Position numbers and translations under genes: made by a program. A model generated the notes under the pieces. The model was not told where the DNA came from. It saw nothing but the letters and a program-made list of their open reading frames with translations, and did no database searches. 64,000 nt of DNA from Nitrospirota bacterium. GTDB taxonomy: Bacteria > Nitrospirota > Thermodesulfovibrionia > Thermodesulfovibrionales > JdFR-88. Of the stretch, positions 24,671 to 34,719 are shown one piece after another (position 1 is the first letter of the stretch; each line of letters begins with the position of its first letter). The stretch lies in the NCBI GenBank assembly GCA_021789555.1, contig JAJYJK010000004.1:53813-117812 (forward strand), in the 5' to 3' direction.

Positions 24671-25228
24671 CTAGACCTCCATTATCTCTTTTTCCTTGGT
24701 TTCAAGAAGGCCGTCAACCTTCCCGATGTAGGAATCGGTTATTTTCTGGACCTCGGCGATGGTCTTTTTCACCTCGTCCTCGCTCATGTGCTGGTCCTTC
24801 TCGAGCTTCTTGACGCCTTCGTTCATGTCGCGCCGGACGTTCCTGAGGGCCACCCTCGTCTCCTCGGCCTTTTTCCTTACCACCTTAACCAGCTCGCGCC
24901 TGCGCTCCTCCGTGAGCATGGGGATTGGCAGCCTGATGAGCTTCCCGTCATTGGCGGGCGTCAGGCCGAGGTCGGACTTCATCAGGGCCCGCTCTATCTC
25001 GCCTATCATCTTCTGCTCCCAGGGCTGAATGACTATGAGGCGGCTCTCGGGCACCGAGAGGGCGGCCACCTGCTGAAGCGGGGTGGGGGTGTTGTAGTAA
25101 TCGACCATTATGCCCTCCAGGAGCGCCAGCGAGGCCCTGCCGGTCCGCACCGCATTGAATTCCTTCCGGAGGATGTCCAGGGCGGCGTCCATCCGGTGCA
25201 GGAGCTTGTCTTTCAGCGCCTTTTCCAT
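24671..25228 (-). CDS. frr: Ribosome recycling factor
   Basis: A 185-residue RRF, which with EF-G disassembles post-termination ribosomes. Family blocks are the N-terminal helix (LRKEFNAVRTGRASLALLEG), the PTPLQQVAALSVPESRLIVI segment, LIRLPIPMLTEERRRELVK, and RDMNEGVKKLEKD in the C-terminal helix. Length is standard. It follows pyrH in the conserved order rpsB-tsf-pyrH-frr. Confidence 0.97.
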   Translation of the reverse strand: MEKALKDKLLHRMDAALDILRKEFNAVRTGRASLALLEGIMVDYYNTPTPLQQVAALSVPESRLIVIQPWEQKMIGEIERALMKSDLGLTPANDGKLIRLPIPMLTEERRRELVKVVRKKAEETRVALRNVRRDMNEGVKKLEKDQHMSEDEVKKTIAEVQKITDSYIGKVDGLLETKEKEIMEV

Positions 25229-25229
25229 A

Positions 25230-25943
25230 TCACTCTATTATAGTGCCTACTTTCTTGCCCGCGAGGAGGCCCTTTATGTTGCCTCTCCCCTTGAGATTAA
25301 ATACCACAATCGGCATGTGGTTGTCCATACATAAAGTTATGGCGGTGGAATCCATCACCTTGAGGCCCTTCCTTATCACGTCCAGGTAGGATATCCTGTC
25401 GAACTTCTTCGCCCTGGGGTCCTTGATCGGGTCGGCCGAATAGACGCCGTCGACCTTGGTCGCCTTGAAGATCACGTCCGCGCCGATTTCCATGGCCCTC
25501 AGGGCCGCGGCGGTGTCCGTGGTGAAGTAAGGGTTTCCGGTGCCGGCGGCGAAGATGACGACCCTGCCCTTTTCGAGGTGCCTTACCGCCTTTCTCCTTA
25601 TATACGGCTCGGCAAGCTCGCGCATCTCTATGGCGGACTGCACCCTGGTGGGGATGCCCAGCTTCTCAAGGGCGTTCTGGACGGCAAGGGCGTTTATGAC
25701 TGTCGCAAGCATGCCCATGTAATCCGCCGCGGAGCGCTCCATGCCCTGGGCCGACGCCTCGACGCCCCTGAATATGTTCCCGCCGCCTATGACGAGGGCC
25801 ACCTGGACGCCGGTCTTCAGCGTCTCCCGGACCTCGCGGGCTATGTAATCGACGGTCCCGGGGTCTATCCCGTAAGAGCGTTCCCCCATCAGGGCCTCGC
25901 CGCTTAGCTTTATCAGAAGGCGCGTGAAGACGGGTTTCTTCAC
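25230..25943 (-). CDS. pyrH: UMP kinase
   Basis: A 237-residue amino-acid-kinase-fold enzyme that phosphorylates UMP to UDP. Blocks seen are [24 protein letters not shown], and [19 protein letters not shown] with DGVYSADP. A longer reading from a TTG at 26009 would overlap tsf by 41 bases and add 22 residues with no family match. I chose GTG at 25943 because [18 protein letters not shown] aligns with the usual N-terminus. The intervening GTG at 25979 overlaps the tsf stop and cannot be excluded. Confidence 0.93.
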   Translation of the reverse strand: MKKPVFTRLLIKLSGEALMGERSYGIDPGTVDYIAREVRETLKTGVQVALVIGGGNIFRGVEASAQGMERSAADYMGMLATVINALAVQNALEKLGIPTRVQSAIEMRELAEPYIRRKAVRHLEKGRVVIFAAGTGNPYFTTDTAAALRAMEIGADVIFKATKVDGVYSADPIKDPRAKKFDRISYLDVIRKGLKVMDSTAITLCMDNHMPIVVFNLKGRGNIKGLLAGKKVGTIIE

Positions 25944-25968
25944 CTTTTTGGGGGCGGGGCCGCCCCTG

Positions 25969-26571
25969 CTATTTCGCACTTTTGCTTTCGCCAAGCTGGT
26001 ACCTTGCAAAACGCCTGACTACGATGTTTTCCCCGATCTTGGCCACCTTTTCGGTGATGATGTCCTTCACCTTCTTCTTGCCCTCCGGGTCCTTCACGAA
26101 TATCTGGTCCAGGAGGCAGCTCTCCTCGTAAAACTTCTCGATTTTCCCCTGGATTATCTTTTCGACGACATGGTCCGGCTTGCCCTGGACCTGCGCCTTG
26201 TAGATTTCCTTCTCGTGGTCGAGGACGTCCTGGGGGACGTCCTCCCGCTGCAGATAGGCCGGGCTTGCCGCCGCCACGTGCATGGCGATGTCCTTTGCGA
26301 GCCCCCGGAAATCATCCGTGCGGGCGACGAAGTCCGTCTCGCAGTTCAGTTCCAGCAGCACGCCTATCTTGTCCATGTGGATATAGGAGCTTACGAGTCC
26401 CTGGGAGGCCGCGCGCGCGGACTTTTTCTGCGCGGTCGCCATCCCCTTCTGCCTGAGGATGTCGACTGCCTTGTCCAGGTCCCCGCCGGAGGCCTCAAGG
26501 GCCTTTTTGCACTCCATCATCCCTGCGCCGGTTTTCTCCCGCAGGTCCCTGACCAGTTCCGCCGTAATCAT
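25969..26571 (-). CDS. tsf: Elongation factor Ts
   Basis: A 200-residue nucleotide-exchange factor for EF-Tu. The N-terminal UBA-like signature is [20 protein letters not shown], and the core has [15 protein letters not shown]. It is of the shorter type with a single dimerisation subdomain. The start overlaps the rpsB stop by four bases (ATGA). Confidence 0.97.
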   Translation of the reverse strand: MITAELVRDLREKTGAGMMECKKALEASGGDLDKAVDILRQKGMATAQKKSARAASQGLVSSYIHMDKIGVLLELNCETDFVARTDDFRGLAKDIAMHVAAASPAYLQREDVPQDVLDHEKEIYKAQVQGKPDHVVEKIIQGKIEKFYEESCLLDQIFVKDPEGKKKVKDIITEKVAKIGENIVVRRFARYQLGESKSAK

Positions 26572-27410
26572 TGCGCCGCCCCCTCCGGGAGTTCGCCTGC
26601 CGAAACGGCGCTCTCCGGGGGCTTTACTCCGGTCAAACCGGCGGGGGCCGCCTCGGCCGGAGCGGCTTCCTCCGAGGCCTTCTTTTCCTCTATCTTCGCA
26701 TCCTCGGCCACCTGCGCCGTCTTCTTGTTGTATATCTCCCTGCCTGTTATCACGGCTTCGGCCATCTTGGAGGATATGAGCGTTATGGCCCTGATGGCGT
26801 CATCGTTGCCGGGGATGACATAATCTATCTCATCCGGGTCGCAGTTCGTGTCGACTATCGCCACCGAGGGAATGGAGAGCTTCCTTACCTCCGAGACCAC
26901 TATCCTCTCCTTCTTGGGGTCGACGATAAAGACCGCCCCCGGAAGCGAGGTCATGCCCTTTATGCCGCTCAGGTTTTTATCCAGCTTGGCCCTTTCCTTC
27001 TCGATACGGGACACTTCCTTTTTGGTGAGGCGGTTATACGTGCCGTCCTCGCGCATCACGTCTATCTTTTTAAGCCTGTCGATGCTCTTCCTGACCGTCT
27101 GGAAATTGGTCAGCATCCCGCCCAGCCAGCGCTGGTTCACCCAGAAAACGCCGGCCCTCTTCGCCTCTTCCGAGATGGAGTCCTGGGCCTGCTTTTTCGT
27201 GCCCACAAATAAAACGGTCTGATTTTCCGCCGCCACATCCCGGATGAAATTGTAGGCCTCTTCGAGCCCCTTCAGGGTCTTTTGCAGGTCGATGATGTAG
27301 ATACCGTTTCTTTCCCCGAAGATGTACCGCTTCATCTTGGGGTTCCATCTCTTGACCTGGTGCCCGAAATGGACGCCGGCCTCGAGAAGCTCCTTCATTG
27401 TCGCTATCAT
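26568..27410 (-). CDS. rpsB: Small-subunit ribosomal protein uS2
   Basis: A 280-residue S2 protein. Diagnostic stretches are [53 protein letters not shown] and the C-terminal [20 protein letters not shown]. About 45 residues after the conserved part are Ala/Pro/Glu-rich, a tail found in several lineages. It leads the rpsB-tsf-pyrH-frr operon. A GGAGG lies about eleven bases before the ATG; the next ATG, four codons in, is possible. Upstream, 27509-27524 is a tandem repeat of an 8-mer (TTAGCTTA on the plus strand) that may be part of the control region. Confidence 0.97.
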   Translation of the reverse strand: MIATMKELLEAGVHFGHQVKRWNPKMKRYIFGERNGIYIIDLQKTLKGLEEAYNFIRDVAAENQTVLFVGTKKQAQDSISEEAKRAGVFWVNQRWLGGMLTNFQTVRKSIDRLKKIDVMREDGTYNRLTKKEVSRIEKERAKLDKNLSGIKGMTSLPGAVFIVDPKKERIVVSEVRKLSIPSVAIVDTNCDPDEIDYVIPGNDDAIRAITLISSKMAEAVITGREIYNKKTAQVAEDAKIEEKKASEEAAPAEAAPAGLTGVKPPESAVSAGELPEGAAQ

Positions 27411-27508
27411 TGTTTGCCCTTCCTCCTTCAGGTTTTTATCCTCCGTCCTCGCCCCTTCACCCGGAGCATCCGAGACCAGCCGGGGTCGATTTGCCGGACG
27501 TGTGTAAG

Positions 27509-27524
27509 TTAGCTTATTAGCTTA
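27509..27524. repeat. Tandem 8-mer in the rpsB upstream region
   Basis: Two adjacent copies of TTAGCTTA about 100 bases upstream of rpsB, next to a TTTACA hexamer on the minus strand (27533-27528). The surrounding bases are AT-rich. It may be a regulatory site, but no matching -10 is convincing. Confidence 0.3.
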
Positions 27525-27690
27525 GCATGTAAACCTCTTTTTTACAAGATTAATTAAGGATTTGCACGCCCACCCGCCTTCTGCCTTATATCCAATTGCT
27601 TGCGCCGGCACTGTTTGAAAAACGCCGGGCGATGGCGGCGCTATCTTCCGTAGTTTCAGTCTTGGGAGGACCGTGTTAAAATCACATACC

Positions 27691-28419
27691 ATGACAGGGC
27701 TGATTTCATCCGTCCCATTCGAGGCCGACCTGATACTTGATTCGTTTAAGAGGAAGAAAATTTCCGCCCCGCTTGTCGAGGGGACGATTGGGGAGAGAGG
27801 GAAAAAAGCGGCCTACATATGCTCCGGCATCGGAATTGCCAACGCTGCGCGCGCAGTGGCCATCCTGGCTGAAAGGAAAAAACCGGAGGCGATCTTTCTC
27901 TTTGGCATAGGGGGGGCGTATCCCTCCTCGGGCCTCAAAAAGGGAGACCTTGCGGCCGCCGAGGTGGAAATCTACGCCGAAGGCGGCCTGATCCGGGAAA
28001 AAGGCTGGGCAAAGACCGGGGGCGCATCAAAAGTGCAAAATTATGACGGGTTCAGGGTTTTGGGATTTCCGCTTTTAAAGAAGGACGGGAAGGTCTTTTT
28101 CAGCAGTTTCCCCCTGGACAGGCGCCTGCTTAAAGAGGCAAAAAAACGCATCCCGGACTTGAGGACGGGCCGTTTTCTTACGGTATGCGCAGCCGGCAGG
28201 TCGACAAGAAAAGCCGGCCCCCTCGGGGCCGGATACGGCGCGATTGTGGAGAATATGGAGGGCGCGGCGGCGGCCCATACGGCCCTATTCTACGGTATCC
28301 CCCTCATTGAGATTAGGGGGATAAGCAACATGGCCGGAGAGCCGCCTTCAAAGTGGCGCAAGCAGGAGGCCGCGCGCAACTGCCAGACGGCGGTGTTGAG
28401 GTTGCTGGAATTTTTATAA
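27691..28419 (+). CDS. mqnB: Futalosine hydrolase
   Basis: A 242-residue nucleoside phosphorylase/hydrolase-fold enzyme that cleaves futalosine to dehypoxanthine futalosine plus hypoxanthine, in the alternative menaquinone pathway. The start MTGLISSVPFEADLI fits the family; a GTG at 27673 six codons earlier is closer to the GGGAGGA motif but adds residues without match. Key blocks are CSGIGIANAARAVAIL, LFGIGGAYPSSGLKKGDLA, and VENMEGAAAAHTALF. MTA/SAH nucleosidases share the fold, but the ENMEGAAAAH form and overall pattern favour MqnB. No other mqn genes are in the window. Confidence 0.82.
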   Translation: MTGLISSVPFEADLILDSFKRKKISAPLVEGTIGERGKKAAYICSGIGIANAARAVAILAERKKPEAIFLFGIGGAYPSSGLKKGDLAAAEVEIYAEGGLIREKGWAKTGGASKVQNYDGFRVLGFPLLKKDGKVFFSSFPLDRRLLKEAKKRIPDLRTGRFLTVCAAGRSTRKAGPLGAGYGAIVENMEGAAAAHTALFYGIPLIEIRGISNMAGEPPSKWRKQEAARNCQTAVLRLLEFL

Positions 28420-28461
28420 AATTTTGCCCTTGGCCGACTGCATTTTTAAACGCTTCCCCTT

Positions 28462-28491
28462 TTGAAAATATTCCGCCCGGACTTGTATAAT
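28462..28491 (+). promoter_or_regulatory. Strong sigma-70 promoter for the ClC gene
   Basis: TTGAAA at 28462-28467 and a perfect TATAAT at 28486-28491 are 18 bases apart, ahead of the channel gene at 28560. Position and spacing match the housekeeping consensus. Confidence 0.65.
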
Positions 28492-28559
28492 TAGCCGATG
28501 CCCCCGGAACTACAATGCCTCCCGGAAATACAATGCCATGAAATTCCTCCCGCTTCACA

Positions 28560-30374
28560 ATGAAAGATGTAATTAAAGTTTCCGGCAAGCAGGAAACCAG
28601 CAGGCTTGAAGAGCTGGTCGTCGTCCTCAAGAAATTCCATATCACGGAACACACCGCCCTTATAATCCTCTCTTTCCTTGTCGGAGCGCTTGCGGGGCTT
28701 GCAAACATCCTTTTCCGCACAACGATGAACTTCATCCATCAGCTTGTCTTCGTCCAGGGCTCGGAACTCCTCTCCATAGACCATGGCGGCATGTTCAGGG
28801 CCCTCCTGCCGCTGCTGCCGATGGCGGGGGCCCTTCTTCTTGTCCCCCTCTCGCTGGCCTTTCCGGGCGAGGTAAACGGCTATGGTTTTCCAAGATTCAT
28901 CGAGCTTGTAAACATCAGGGGCGGCGTAATCAAGATAAGAAACATCCTGCTTAAAACACTTTCGGCCGGCCTCACGATCGGCTCCGGCGGCTCGGCGGGC
29001 ATTGAGGGGCCTATTGCCATCATAGGGGGAACCGTGGGTTCGGGAATAGGGCAGCTCTTCCGGGCATCGGGGAGCCGGATGAAGCTTTTGATAGCCGCGG
29101 GCTCCGCCGGAGCAATGGCCGCCACCTTCAATGCCCCGATAGCGGGCGTGATGTTCGCAACAGAGATAGTGCTCCTCGGCAATTACGAGCTTTCATCCTT
29201 TGCGGCCATAGTCATCTCCTCCGGAATCGCCACCGTCATATCCAGGGGGTTTTACGGCTCGACGCCGGCATTCTCCGTACCGCAATACCGGTTGAGAAGT
29301 CCGGTCGAGATACCTCTTTACATATTTTTCGGGGTGCTGGTCGGCATACTTGCCGTCTTCTACATACGGGTGTTCCACTGGATAAAAGACGGGTTTGACG
29401 CCCTGAAGGTGCATCCCCAGGTTAAACCCGTAACCGGGGCTTTTATCGTGGGCGCAATTGGCATATTCCTCCCCCAGGTCATGGGAAACGGATATGAGTT
29501 CATAGAGGTCTCTCTTGTGGGCAAGATGATTTTCCCGGTGGTATTGGCGCTCGTCTTCTTAAAACTCGTTGCCACCAGTGTCACCATCGGCTCGGGGGGC
29601 GCGGGCGGGGTCTTCGCGCCGTCTCTTTTTATCGGGGCGATGGTCGGAGAAAGTTACGGCTACATTGTCCATTGGCTTTTCCCCGCCTACACGGCATCTC
29701 CGGGGGCTTACGCCACCGTAGGCGTCGGCTCGTTCCTTGCCGCAGCGACGCACGCCCCGCTTACGGGCATCTTCCTTCTCTTCGAGATGACCGGCAACTA
29801 CCAGATAATAATCCCCCTCATGTTCTCCTCCATAATCGGCACCCTTGTCGCCAAAAGGCTTTTTTCGGACTCGATCGACACCGTGGAGATTACGAGAAAA
29901 GGGATAAAGATACACATGGGACGGGAAGTGGCCATCATGAGCAGCATCAAGGTAAAAAACGTCATGAGGAAAGATTTTATAACTGCGCCCGAGGACGCCA
30001 CACTGGACAAGATAATAAACGACATGATTGGCAAAGAGAAATTCTATATTCCCGTAGTCGACGCCAAAGGACTGATGACGGGCATAGTCTCGTTCCAGGA
30101 CATAAGGCCCGTGCTCCTTGAGGAGCAGGTAAAAGAAATAGTCAGGGCAAAGCAGATCGCAACCGAAGAGGTCATCGTGATGTACCCGGATGAAGACCTC
30201 AACGCCGCCGTCGAAAGGTTTTCCCTAAAGGATATAGCCGAGGTCCCGGTAGTAAGCAGGGACAACCCCCAAAAGGTAATCGGGATGTTAAGCAGAGGAG
30301 ATGTAATTTCGGCTTACAATAAAGAGGTCCTGAAAAAATCCGCCCCTCCCATCGAAACCTCCTGGATTATCTAA
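28560..30374 (+). CDS. ClC-family chloride channel/antiporter with C-terminal CBS pair
   Basis: A 604-residue polytopic protein of the voltage-gated chloride channel family. The ion-pathway motifs are NGYGFP near residue 107, GSGGSAGIEGP at 141-151 with the gating Glu149, and GSGGAGGVFAPSLFIGA in the second half. The membrane core spans about residues 30-450. Two CBS domains follow (about 465-595: VMRKDFITAPEDATLDK and the later VIVMYPDEDLNAA). CBS pairs bind adenine nucleotides, so transport may follow energy state. Whether it is a channel or a proton-coupled exchanger cannot be settled by eye. It is a single gene with its own promoter. Confidence 0.93.
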   Translation: MKDVIKVSGKQETSRLEELVVVLKKFHITEHTALIILSFLVGALAGLANILFRTTMNFIHQLVFVQGSELLSIDHGGMFRALLPLLPMAGALLLVPLSLAFPGEVNGYGFPRFIELVNIRGGVIKIRNILLKTLSAGLTIGSGGSAGIEGPIAIIGGTVGSGIGQLFRASGSRMKLLIAAGSAGAMAATFNAPIAGVMFATEIVLLGNYELSSFAAIVISSGIATVISRGFYGSTPAFSVPQYRLRSPVEIPLYIFFGVLVGILAVFYIRVFHWIKDGFDALKVHPQVKPVTGAFIVGAIGIFLPQVMGNGYEFIEVSLVGKMIFPVVLALVFLKLVATSVTIGSGGAGGVFAPSLFIGAMVGESYGYIVHWLFPAYTASPGAYATVGVGSFLAAATHAPLTGIFLLFEMTGNYQIIIPLMFSSIIGTLVAKRLFSDSIDTVEITRKGIKIHMGREVAIMSSIKVKNVMRKDFITAPEDATLDKIINDMIGKEKFYIPVVDAKGLMTGIVSFQDIRPVLLEEQVKEIVRAKQIATEEVIVMYPDEDLNAAVERFSLKDIAEVPVVSRDNPQKVIGMLSRGDVISAYNKEVLKKSAPPIETSWII

Positions 30375-30434
30375 AAACCGGTCCGGGGCCCGTTGAAGAA
30401 TTTTCCCCGCCGGTGGGTCCATCCCGCTGAAGGG

Positions 30435-31088
30435 CTAGCTTCGGGCCGCTTTCAGCGCCTCCATAAACCCTTTGATGTTTTCCCTGATATCGCCGCAGGC
30501 GATCGCGCCCGAGACGGCCGTGGCATCGGCCCCGGCCCTTATCACCTGCCCGATGTTGCCCGGGGTTATCCCGCCGATTGCGACGATGGGGATTTTCACC
30601 GCCCGTCTCACTTCAACAAGAGATGAAATCCCCCTGGCCGGGCCCGCGTCTTTTGTTGCGGTCTCGAAAATGGGGCCAAAGCCGATATAATCGGCCCCGC
30701 CCATTGCCGCCTCTTTCGCCTCGGAGATGCTATGGGTCGATATGCCTATCAGTTTTTGGCCCATAAGCCCCCTGGCCTCTTTGAGAGGGAAATCGTCCTG
30801 TCCCAGGTGGACCCCGTCGGCGTCCACCGCGAGGGCGATATCGGGGTAGTCGTTTATGAAGAGGAGGGCGCCGTTTTCGCGCGTGAGGGCGCGAAGAATT
30901 AGCGCGGTCTCCCAGACCTCCCGCCTTGCGGCGTTTTTCATCCTGAGCTGCACCCATTTCAGGCCGGCCGAAAGCGCGGCCTCGGCCTGTCTTGCGGCCG
31001 GGAAGGGGCAGGCGGATTCCTCCGCCGTGAGAAAGCAGAGCCCGCCAAGGTAAAGGCCGGGGGTTGGATTATCCGAAAAAGATTTCAT
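30435..31088 (-). CDS. thiE: Thiamine-phosphate synthase
   Basis: A 217-residue TIM-barrel enzyme that joins the pyrimidine and thiazole phosphates to make thiamine monophosphate. Typical blocks are WVQLRMKN, LFINDYPDIALAVDADGVHL, GQDD, IGISTHSISEAKEAAMGGAD and YIGFGPIFETATK, then VAIGGITPGNI. It has about 20 extra N-terminal residues before the first strand. There is no TPP riboswitch-like sequence upstream that I can recognise. It stands alone, between the ClC gene and accC. Confidence 0.93.
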   Translation of the reverse strand: MKSFSDNPTPGLYLGGLCFLTAEESACPFPAARQAEAALSAGLKWVQLRMKNAARREVWETALILRALTRENGALLFINDYPDIALAVDADGVHLGQDDFPLKEARGLMGQKLIGISTHSISEAKEAAMGGADYIGFGPIFETATKDAGPARGISSLVEVRRAVKIPIVAIGGITPGNIGQVIRAGADATAVSGAIACGDIRENIKGFMEALKAARS

Positions 31089-31112
31089 CGGAAAAAGGCT
31101 GCTCCCTCTCCC

Positions 31113-31139
31113 AACCCTCTCCCATGATGGGAGAGGGTT
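31113..31139. repeat. 27-base near-perfect hairpin (CCCTCTCCC family)
   Basis: Thirteen-base arms (aaccctctcccat and its complement) around one central base, just after accC and just before thiE, both on the minus strand. It may form a strong hairpin in the transcript. It belongs to the same family as the DUF559 element ends and 44077-44097. No U-run follows, so a terminator role is uncertain. Confidence 0.55.
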
Positions 31140-31171
31140 TCACCATTAAAACTGCGGGAAACAAAAAAACG

Positions 31172-32527
31172 TCAGCCCGCGGGGTTCTCGCCCGGGTTAT
31201 TCAGCTTTTCCAGGAAGGAGGTGTTTATCCTGCCCTCTCTGAAATCCTTGTTTTCGAGGACCCGCTTATGAAACGGGATCGTCGTTTTTATCCCCTCGAT
31301 GACGAACTCGTCAAGGGCGCGCTTCATCCTTGCGATGGCCTCCTGCCTGTTCGCGCCGAACGTAATCAGCTTGGCTATGAGGGAATCGTAATGGGGAGGG
31401 ACGGTCCAGCCGCAGTAGGCGGCGGTGTCCACCCGCACGCCGGGGCCGCCCGGCTGGTGCAGGAACTCTATTTTGCCGGGCGAGGGGATGAAGCGGTCGG
31501 GGTCTTCCGCGTTTATCCTGCACTCTATGGCCGCGCCCCTCGGCTTGAATATCTTTTTCGCCGTGATGGGCTGGCCCGCCGAAAGAAGTATCTGATCCTT
31601 CACGAGGTCAACGCCCATGACCATCTCGGTCACCGGGTGCTCGACCTGCACCCTGGTGTTGAACTCCATGAAATAGACCTCCTCCTCCGGGGTGACCATG
31701 AACTCCACGGTGCCGATGTTCTTGTACTTCACGGCCCTGGCGGCCCTGATGGCAAGCTCCCCCAGGCGGCGGCGAAGTTTTTCCGAGACAAACGGGGAAG
31801 GGGACTCCTCTATGAGTTTTTGGTGCCTGCGCTGAATGGAGCATTCACGCTCGCCAAGGTGGATGATCCTGCCCTTTGTGTCGGCAAGCACCTGGACCTC
31901 TATGTGCCTTACGTCCTGGAGGTACTTTTCAAGATAGAGCTCGCTTGAGCCGAAGGCCGTAAGCGCCTCCCTCTGGGCCATGAAGAAGGCGTCCTCGACC
32001 TGCTCCTCGGCGTTTACTATCTTCATGCCCCTGCCGCCCCCGCCCATCGAGGCCTTGATGATGCAGGGGAAACCTATCTTCTTTGCGGCCTTTGCGGCCG
32101 CGGCCGCGCTGTCCAGTGGGCCGTCGCTGCCGGGGACCACCGGCACACCCCTTCTCTTCATTACCTGCCTGGCCTTGGCCTTGTCCCCGCCAAGCCGGAT
32201 ATTGTCCGGGGACGGGCCGATAAAGGCGATGCCGGAGGCGGCGCAGGCCTCGGCGAATTGGGGGTTCTCCGATAAAAAACCGTAGCCGGGATGAATGGCC
32301 TCCGAGTCCGTTATCTCGGCTGCGGTCAGAATCGCCGGCACATTCAGGTAGCTCTGCTCGGTTTGAGCGGGCCCTATGCAGATGGCCTCGTCGGCGAGCC
32401 TGACGTGCATGTTCTGCCGGTCGGCCTCCGAGTATACGCCCACCGTGCGGATATCGAGCTCCTTGCACGCCCTGATAATTCTCACGGCGATCTCCCCCCG
32501 GTTGGCTATCAGTATCTTTTTGTACAT
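31172..32527 (-). CDS. accC: Biotin carboxylase subunit of acetyl-CoA carboxylase
   Basis: A 451-residue ATP-grasp enzyme that carboxylates the biotin on AccB, the first half-reaction of fatty-acid synthesis. Seen are the N-terminal YKKILIANRGEIAVRIIRAC, the ATP loop KASMGGGGRGMKIV, ECSIQRRHQKLIEESPS, and the catalytic region YFMEFNTRVQVEHPVTEM. Length is standard. It lies four bases after accB, the usual pairing. Confidence 0.97.
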   Translation of the reverse strand: MYKKILIANRGEIAVRIIRACKELDIRTVGVYSEADRQNMHVRLADEAICIGPAQTEQSYLNVPAILTAAEITDSEAIHPGYGFLSENPQFAEACAASGIAFIGPSPDNIRLGGDKAKARQVMKRRGVPVVPGSDGPLDSAAAAAKAAKKIGFPCIIKASMGGGGRGMKIVNAEEQVEDAFFMAQREALTAFGSSELYLEKYLQDVRHIEVQVLADTKGRIIHLGERECSIQRRHQKLIEESPSPFVSEKLRRRLGELAIRAARAVKYKNIGTVEFMVTPEEEVYFMEFNTRVQVEHPVTEMVMGVDLVKDQILLSAGQPITAKKIFKPRGAAIECRINAEDPDRFIPSPGKIEFLHQPGGPGVRVDTAAYCGWTVPPHYDSLIAKLITFGANRQEAIARMKRALDEFVIEGIKTTIPFHKRVLENKDFREGRINTSFLEKLNNPGENPAG

Positions 32528-32531
32528 TGCC

Positions 32532-32975
32532 TTATTGTGCGGCGGGCTCTATCAGGAAGAGGGGCTCTCCGTACTCGACGGGCTGGCCGTTTTCGACCAG
32601 TATCTTTACAACCTGGCCCTCGATCTCGGACTCGATCTCGTTCATGAGCTTCATGGCCTCCACTATGCAGAGCACCTGGCCCTTTTTCACGATGGAGCCG
32701 ACCTCGACAAAGGATGAGGCCTCCGGAGTCGGGGCCCTGTAGAAAGTCCCGACGAGCGGGGCGGTTATCGTAGCGAGCCGTTCCTTTTCGCCTTCGCCCT
32801 CTTCATGCTTTATCTGCCGTGGCGCGCCCGGCAGCTCCGGCGACGGGAACTCGACCGACGTGTAGAAACGGCCACGCCGGATCTTTACCTTCGAGCCTTC
32901 CTTCTCCACCTGTATCTCGGTGACGTCGGTGTCTTTAAGGAGCGCGAGGAGAGCCTTTATGTCCTCTAGCTCCAT
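32532..32975 (-). CDS. accB: Biotin carboxyl carrier protein
   Basis: A 147-residue carrier protein. The biotinylation motif EAMKLMNEIE is near the C-terminus with the modified Lys at position 109, and the preceding APTPEASSFVEVGSIVKKGQ is the lipoyl/biotinyl fold. The N-terminal helix and a short acidic/Pro-rich linker come first. It directly follows efp, whose stop abuts its ATG. Confidence 0.96.
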   Translation of the reverse strand: MELEDIKALLALLKDTDVTEIQVEKEGSKVKIRRGRFYTSVEFPSPELPGAPRQIKHEEGEGEKERLATITAPLVGTFYRAPTPEASSFVEVGSIVKKGQVLCIVEAMKLMNEIESEIEGQVVKILVENGQPVEYGEPLFLIEPAAQ

Positions 32976-33539
32976 CTATCTGACCCTCTCCACATATTCC
33001 CCGCTCCTGGTGTCGACCCGGATGACGTCCCCGACGTTTATATGGAACGGCACCTTCACGGTCGCCCCGGTCTCGAGCTTGGCGGGCTTGTAGCTCCCCG
33101 CGGCCGTGTCCCCCTTGAAGCCGGGCTCCGCCTGGGCCACCTGAAGCTCCACGAAGGTGGGCAGTTCTATGCCGATTGGGGCGCCCTTGTAATAGAGCAC
33201 CGTGGCCACGGTGTTTTCCTTGAGGAAAAGCCTGGAGTCCCCCAGTTGCTTTTCGTTAAAAGGCACCTGCTCATAGCTCTCCGTATCCATGAAATAGTAG
33301 AGCCCGTCCTGGTAATAGAGGTACTGCATCGTCTTTTCTTCCAGCTCGGGGCGGTCGAATTTCTCACCCGACCGGAACGTGTCCTCAAGGACATTGCCCG
33401 TCTTCAGGCTCTTCATTTTGGTGCGCACAACGGCGCCCCCGCGGCCCATCTTCACGTGCTGGAAGTCGACTATCTCGCAGGGCTCGCCCTTGTATACTAT
33501 CTTCATGCCTTTTCTGAAATCGCTTGTCGAAATAATCAC
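32976..33539 (-). CDS. efp: Elongation factor P
   Basis: A 187-residue factor that relieves ribosome stalling on polyproline. The domain I loop that reaches the peptidyl-transferase centre reads HVKMGRGGAVVR, with Arg33 at the tip where many bacteria have Lys. Domains II and III are complete. The Arg tip occurs in several lineages; whether it is modified here is unknown, and no earP or epm genes are in the window. It is followed by accB, accC. Confidence 0.96.
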   Translation of the reverse strand: MIISTSDFRKGMKIVYKGEPCEIVDFQHVKMGRGGAVVRTKMKSLKTGNVLEDTFRSGEKFDRPELEEKTMQYLYYQDGLYYFMDTESYEQVPFNEKQLGDSRLFLKENTVATVLYYKGAPIGIELPTFVELQVAQAEPGFKGDTAAGSYKPAKLETGATVKVPFHINVGDVIRVDTRSGEYVERVR

Positions 33540-33573
33540 GCCTTTTTTTAAAAACCTCCCCTGTGGTCCTTTT

Positions 33574-34719
33574 CTAAATTCCGCTTTTGCCTTTGGGCAG
33601 ACGGGTGAGCACTTCCGGGCGGCCTTGCGCCAGGTAAACCATGTCCTCGATCCTTACGCCCCCCAGACCGGGGACATAAATGCCCGGCTCTATTGTAAAG
33701 ACCGTTCCGCGGGCCAGAGGCTTGTTCTCCCCGGGACGAGGCGAAAGCCCCGGCTGCTCGTGCACCTCCAAACCGATGCCGTGCCCCAGGCTGTGCCCGA
33801 AATTCTCCCCATAGCCTGCTTGTTTTATAACATATCTGGCTGAATTGTCAATATCTTTCGGCCTTTTCCCCCTATACCCCCCGACACCGGCCCCCTTCGA
33901 ATACGCCTCCCCGAGGAAGGCGATGGCCCTGGACTGGGCCTCGAGCACTACCCGGTAAATCTTCCTCTTCTCGGCCAGGCGCAGGTCCTTCCGATGGCCC
34001 TTTTGCCCTCCGCCTACCAGGAAAGTCCGGGTCATGTCGGAGCAGTAGCCGCCGTACTCGGCCCCCCAGTCTATCACCACAAGGTCGCCCGGCGCGATTT
34101 TGCGCCCGGTGGGCCGCGCGTGCGGGACGGCGGAATTTTCCCCGGAGGCCACTATCGCCGGGAAGGCCGGTTTCAGGGAGCCCTTCTTTAAAATAGCCTC
34201 CTCGAGGCGCAGGGCCAGGGCCTTTTCCGTCACGCCCGGTCTGATAAAACCCTTTACCTCGTTAAAGGCGTCCTCGGCCCGTCTGACCGCCCCCCTGATG
34301 CAGCCGACCTCATAATCGTCCTTGACGGCCCGCACCCTCTCGACAACCCCGCCAAGCGGAATTACTTCTGCCCCGAAGACACGTCTGAGCTTTTCATAAA
34401 AGGCATAGGAGACGGTCTTCTCGAAGGCCGGTTTCCTGACTGCCAGCCGGCGGCAAAGCCGGGCAACTGTTTTCTCCAGCGGGCCCTTCATGATGACGGT
34501 CTCGTATAGCCGCCCCGCCTCGCCAAGCGCGTCCTTGCCGTATCTGGAATCGGTGATGAAGAGGGCATCCTTCCCGGTGACGATGATATGGCCCGCGGAA
34601 CCGTTAAAACCCGTCAGGTACCGGACGTTCGCCAGGTTGCTTATCAGAAGGGCGTCAGCCCCCCGCAGGGCCGTCCGCAGAGCGGCCAGCCTGTTTTGGA
34701 GAGACTCGTCGATCGTCAA
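33574..34719 (-). CDS. Xaa-Pro aminopeptidase (M24 family)
   Basis: A 381-residue metallopeptidase that removes N-terminal residues before proline. The pita-bread fold ligands are visible: Asp in [20 protein letters not shown] (two), His in [14 protein letters not shown], and Glu in [11 protein letters not shown] and [11 protein letters not shown]. The N-terminal creatinase-like domain is present. It starts with TTG at 34719 overlapping the aroQ TGA (TTGA), so it is translationally coupled. The pairing with efp and aroQ is common in this type of genome. Confidence 0.93.
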   Translation of the reverse strand: MTIDESLQNRLAALRTALRGADALLISNLANVRYLTGFNGSAGHIIVTGKDALFITDSRYGKDALGEAGRLYETVIMKGPLEKTVARLCRRLAVRKPAFEKTVSYAFYEKLRRVFGAEVIPLGGVVERVRAVKDDYEVGCIRGAVRRAEDAFNEVKGFIRPGVTEKALALRLEEAILKKGSLKPAFPAIVASGENSAVPHARPTGRKIAPGDLVVIDWGAEYGGYCSDMTRTFLVGGGQKGHRKDLRLAEKRKIYRVVLEAQSRAIAFLGEAYSKGAGVGGYRGKRPKDIDNSARYVIKQAGYGENFGHSLGHGIGLEVHEQPGLSPRPGENKPLARGTVFTIEPGIYVPGLGGVRIEDMVYLAQGRPEVLTRLPKGKSGI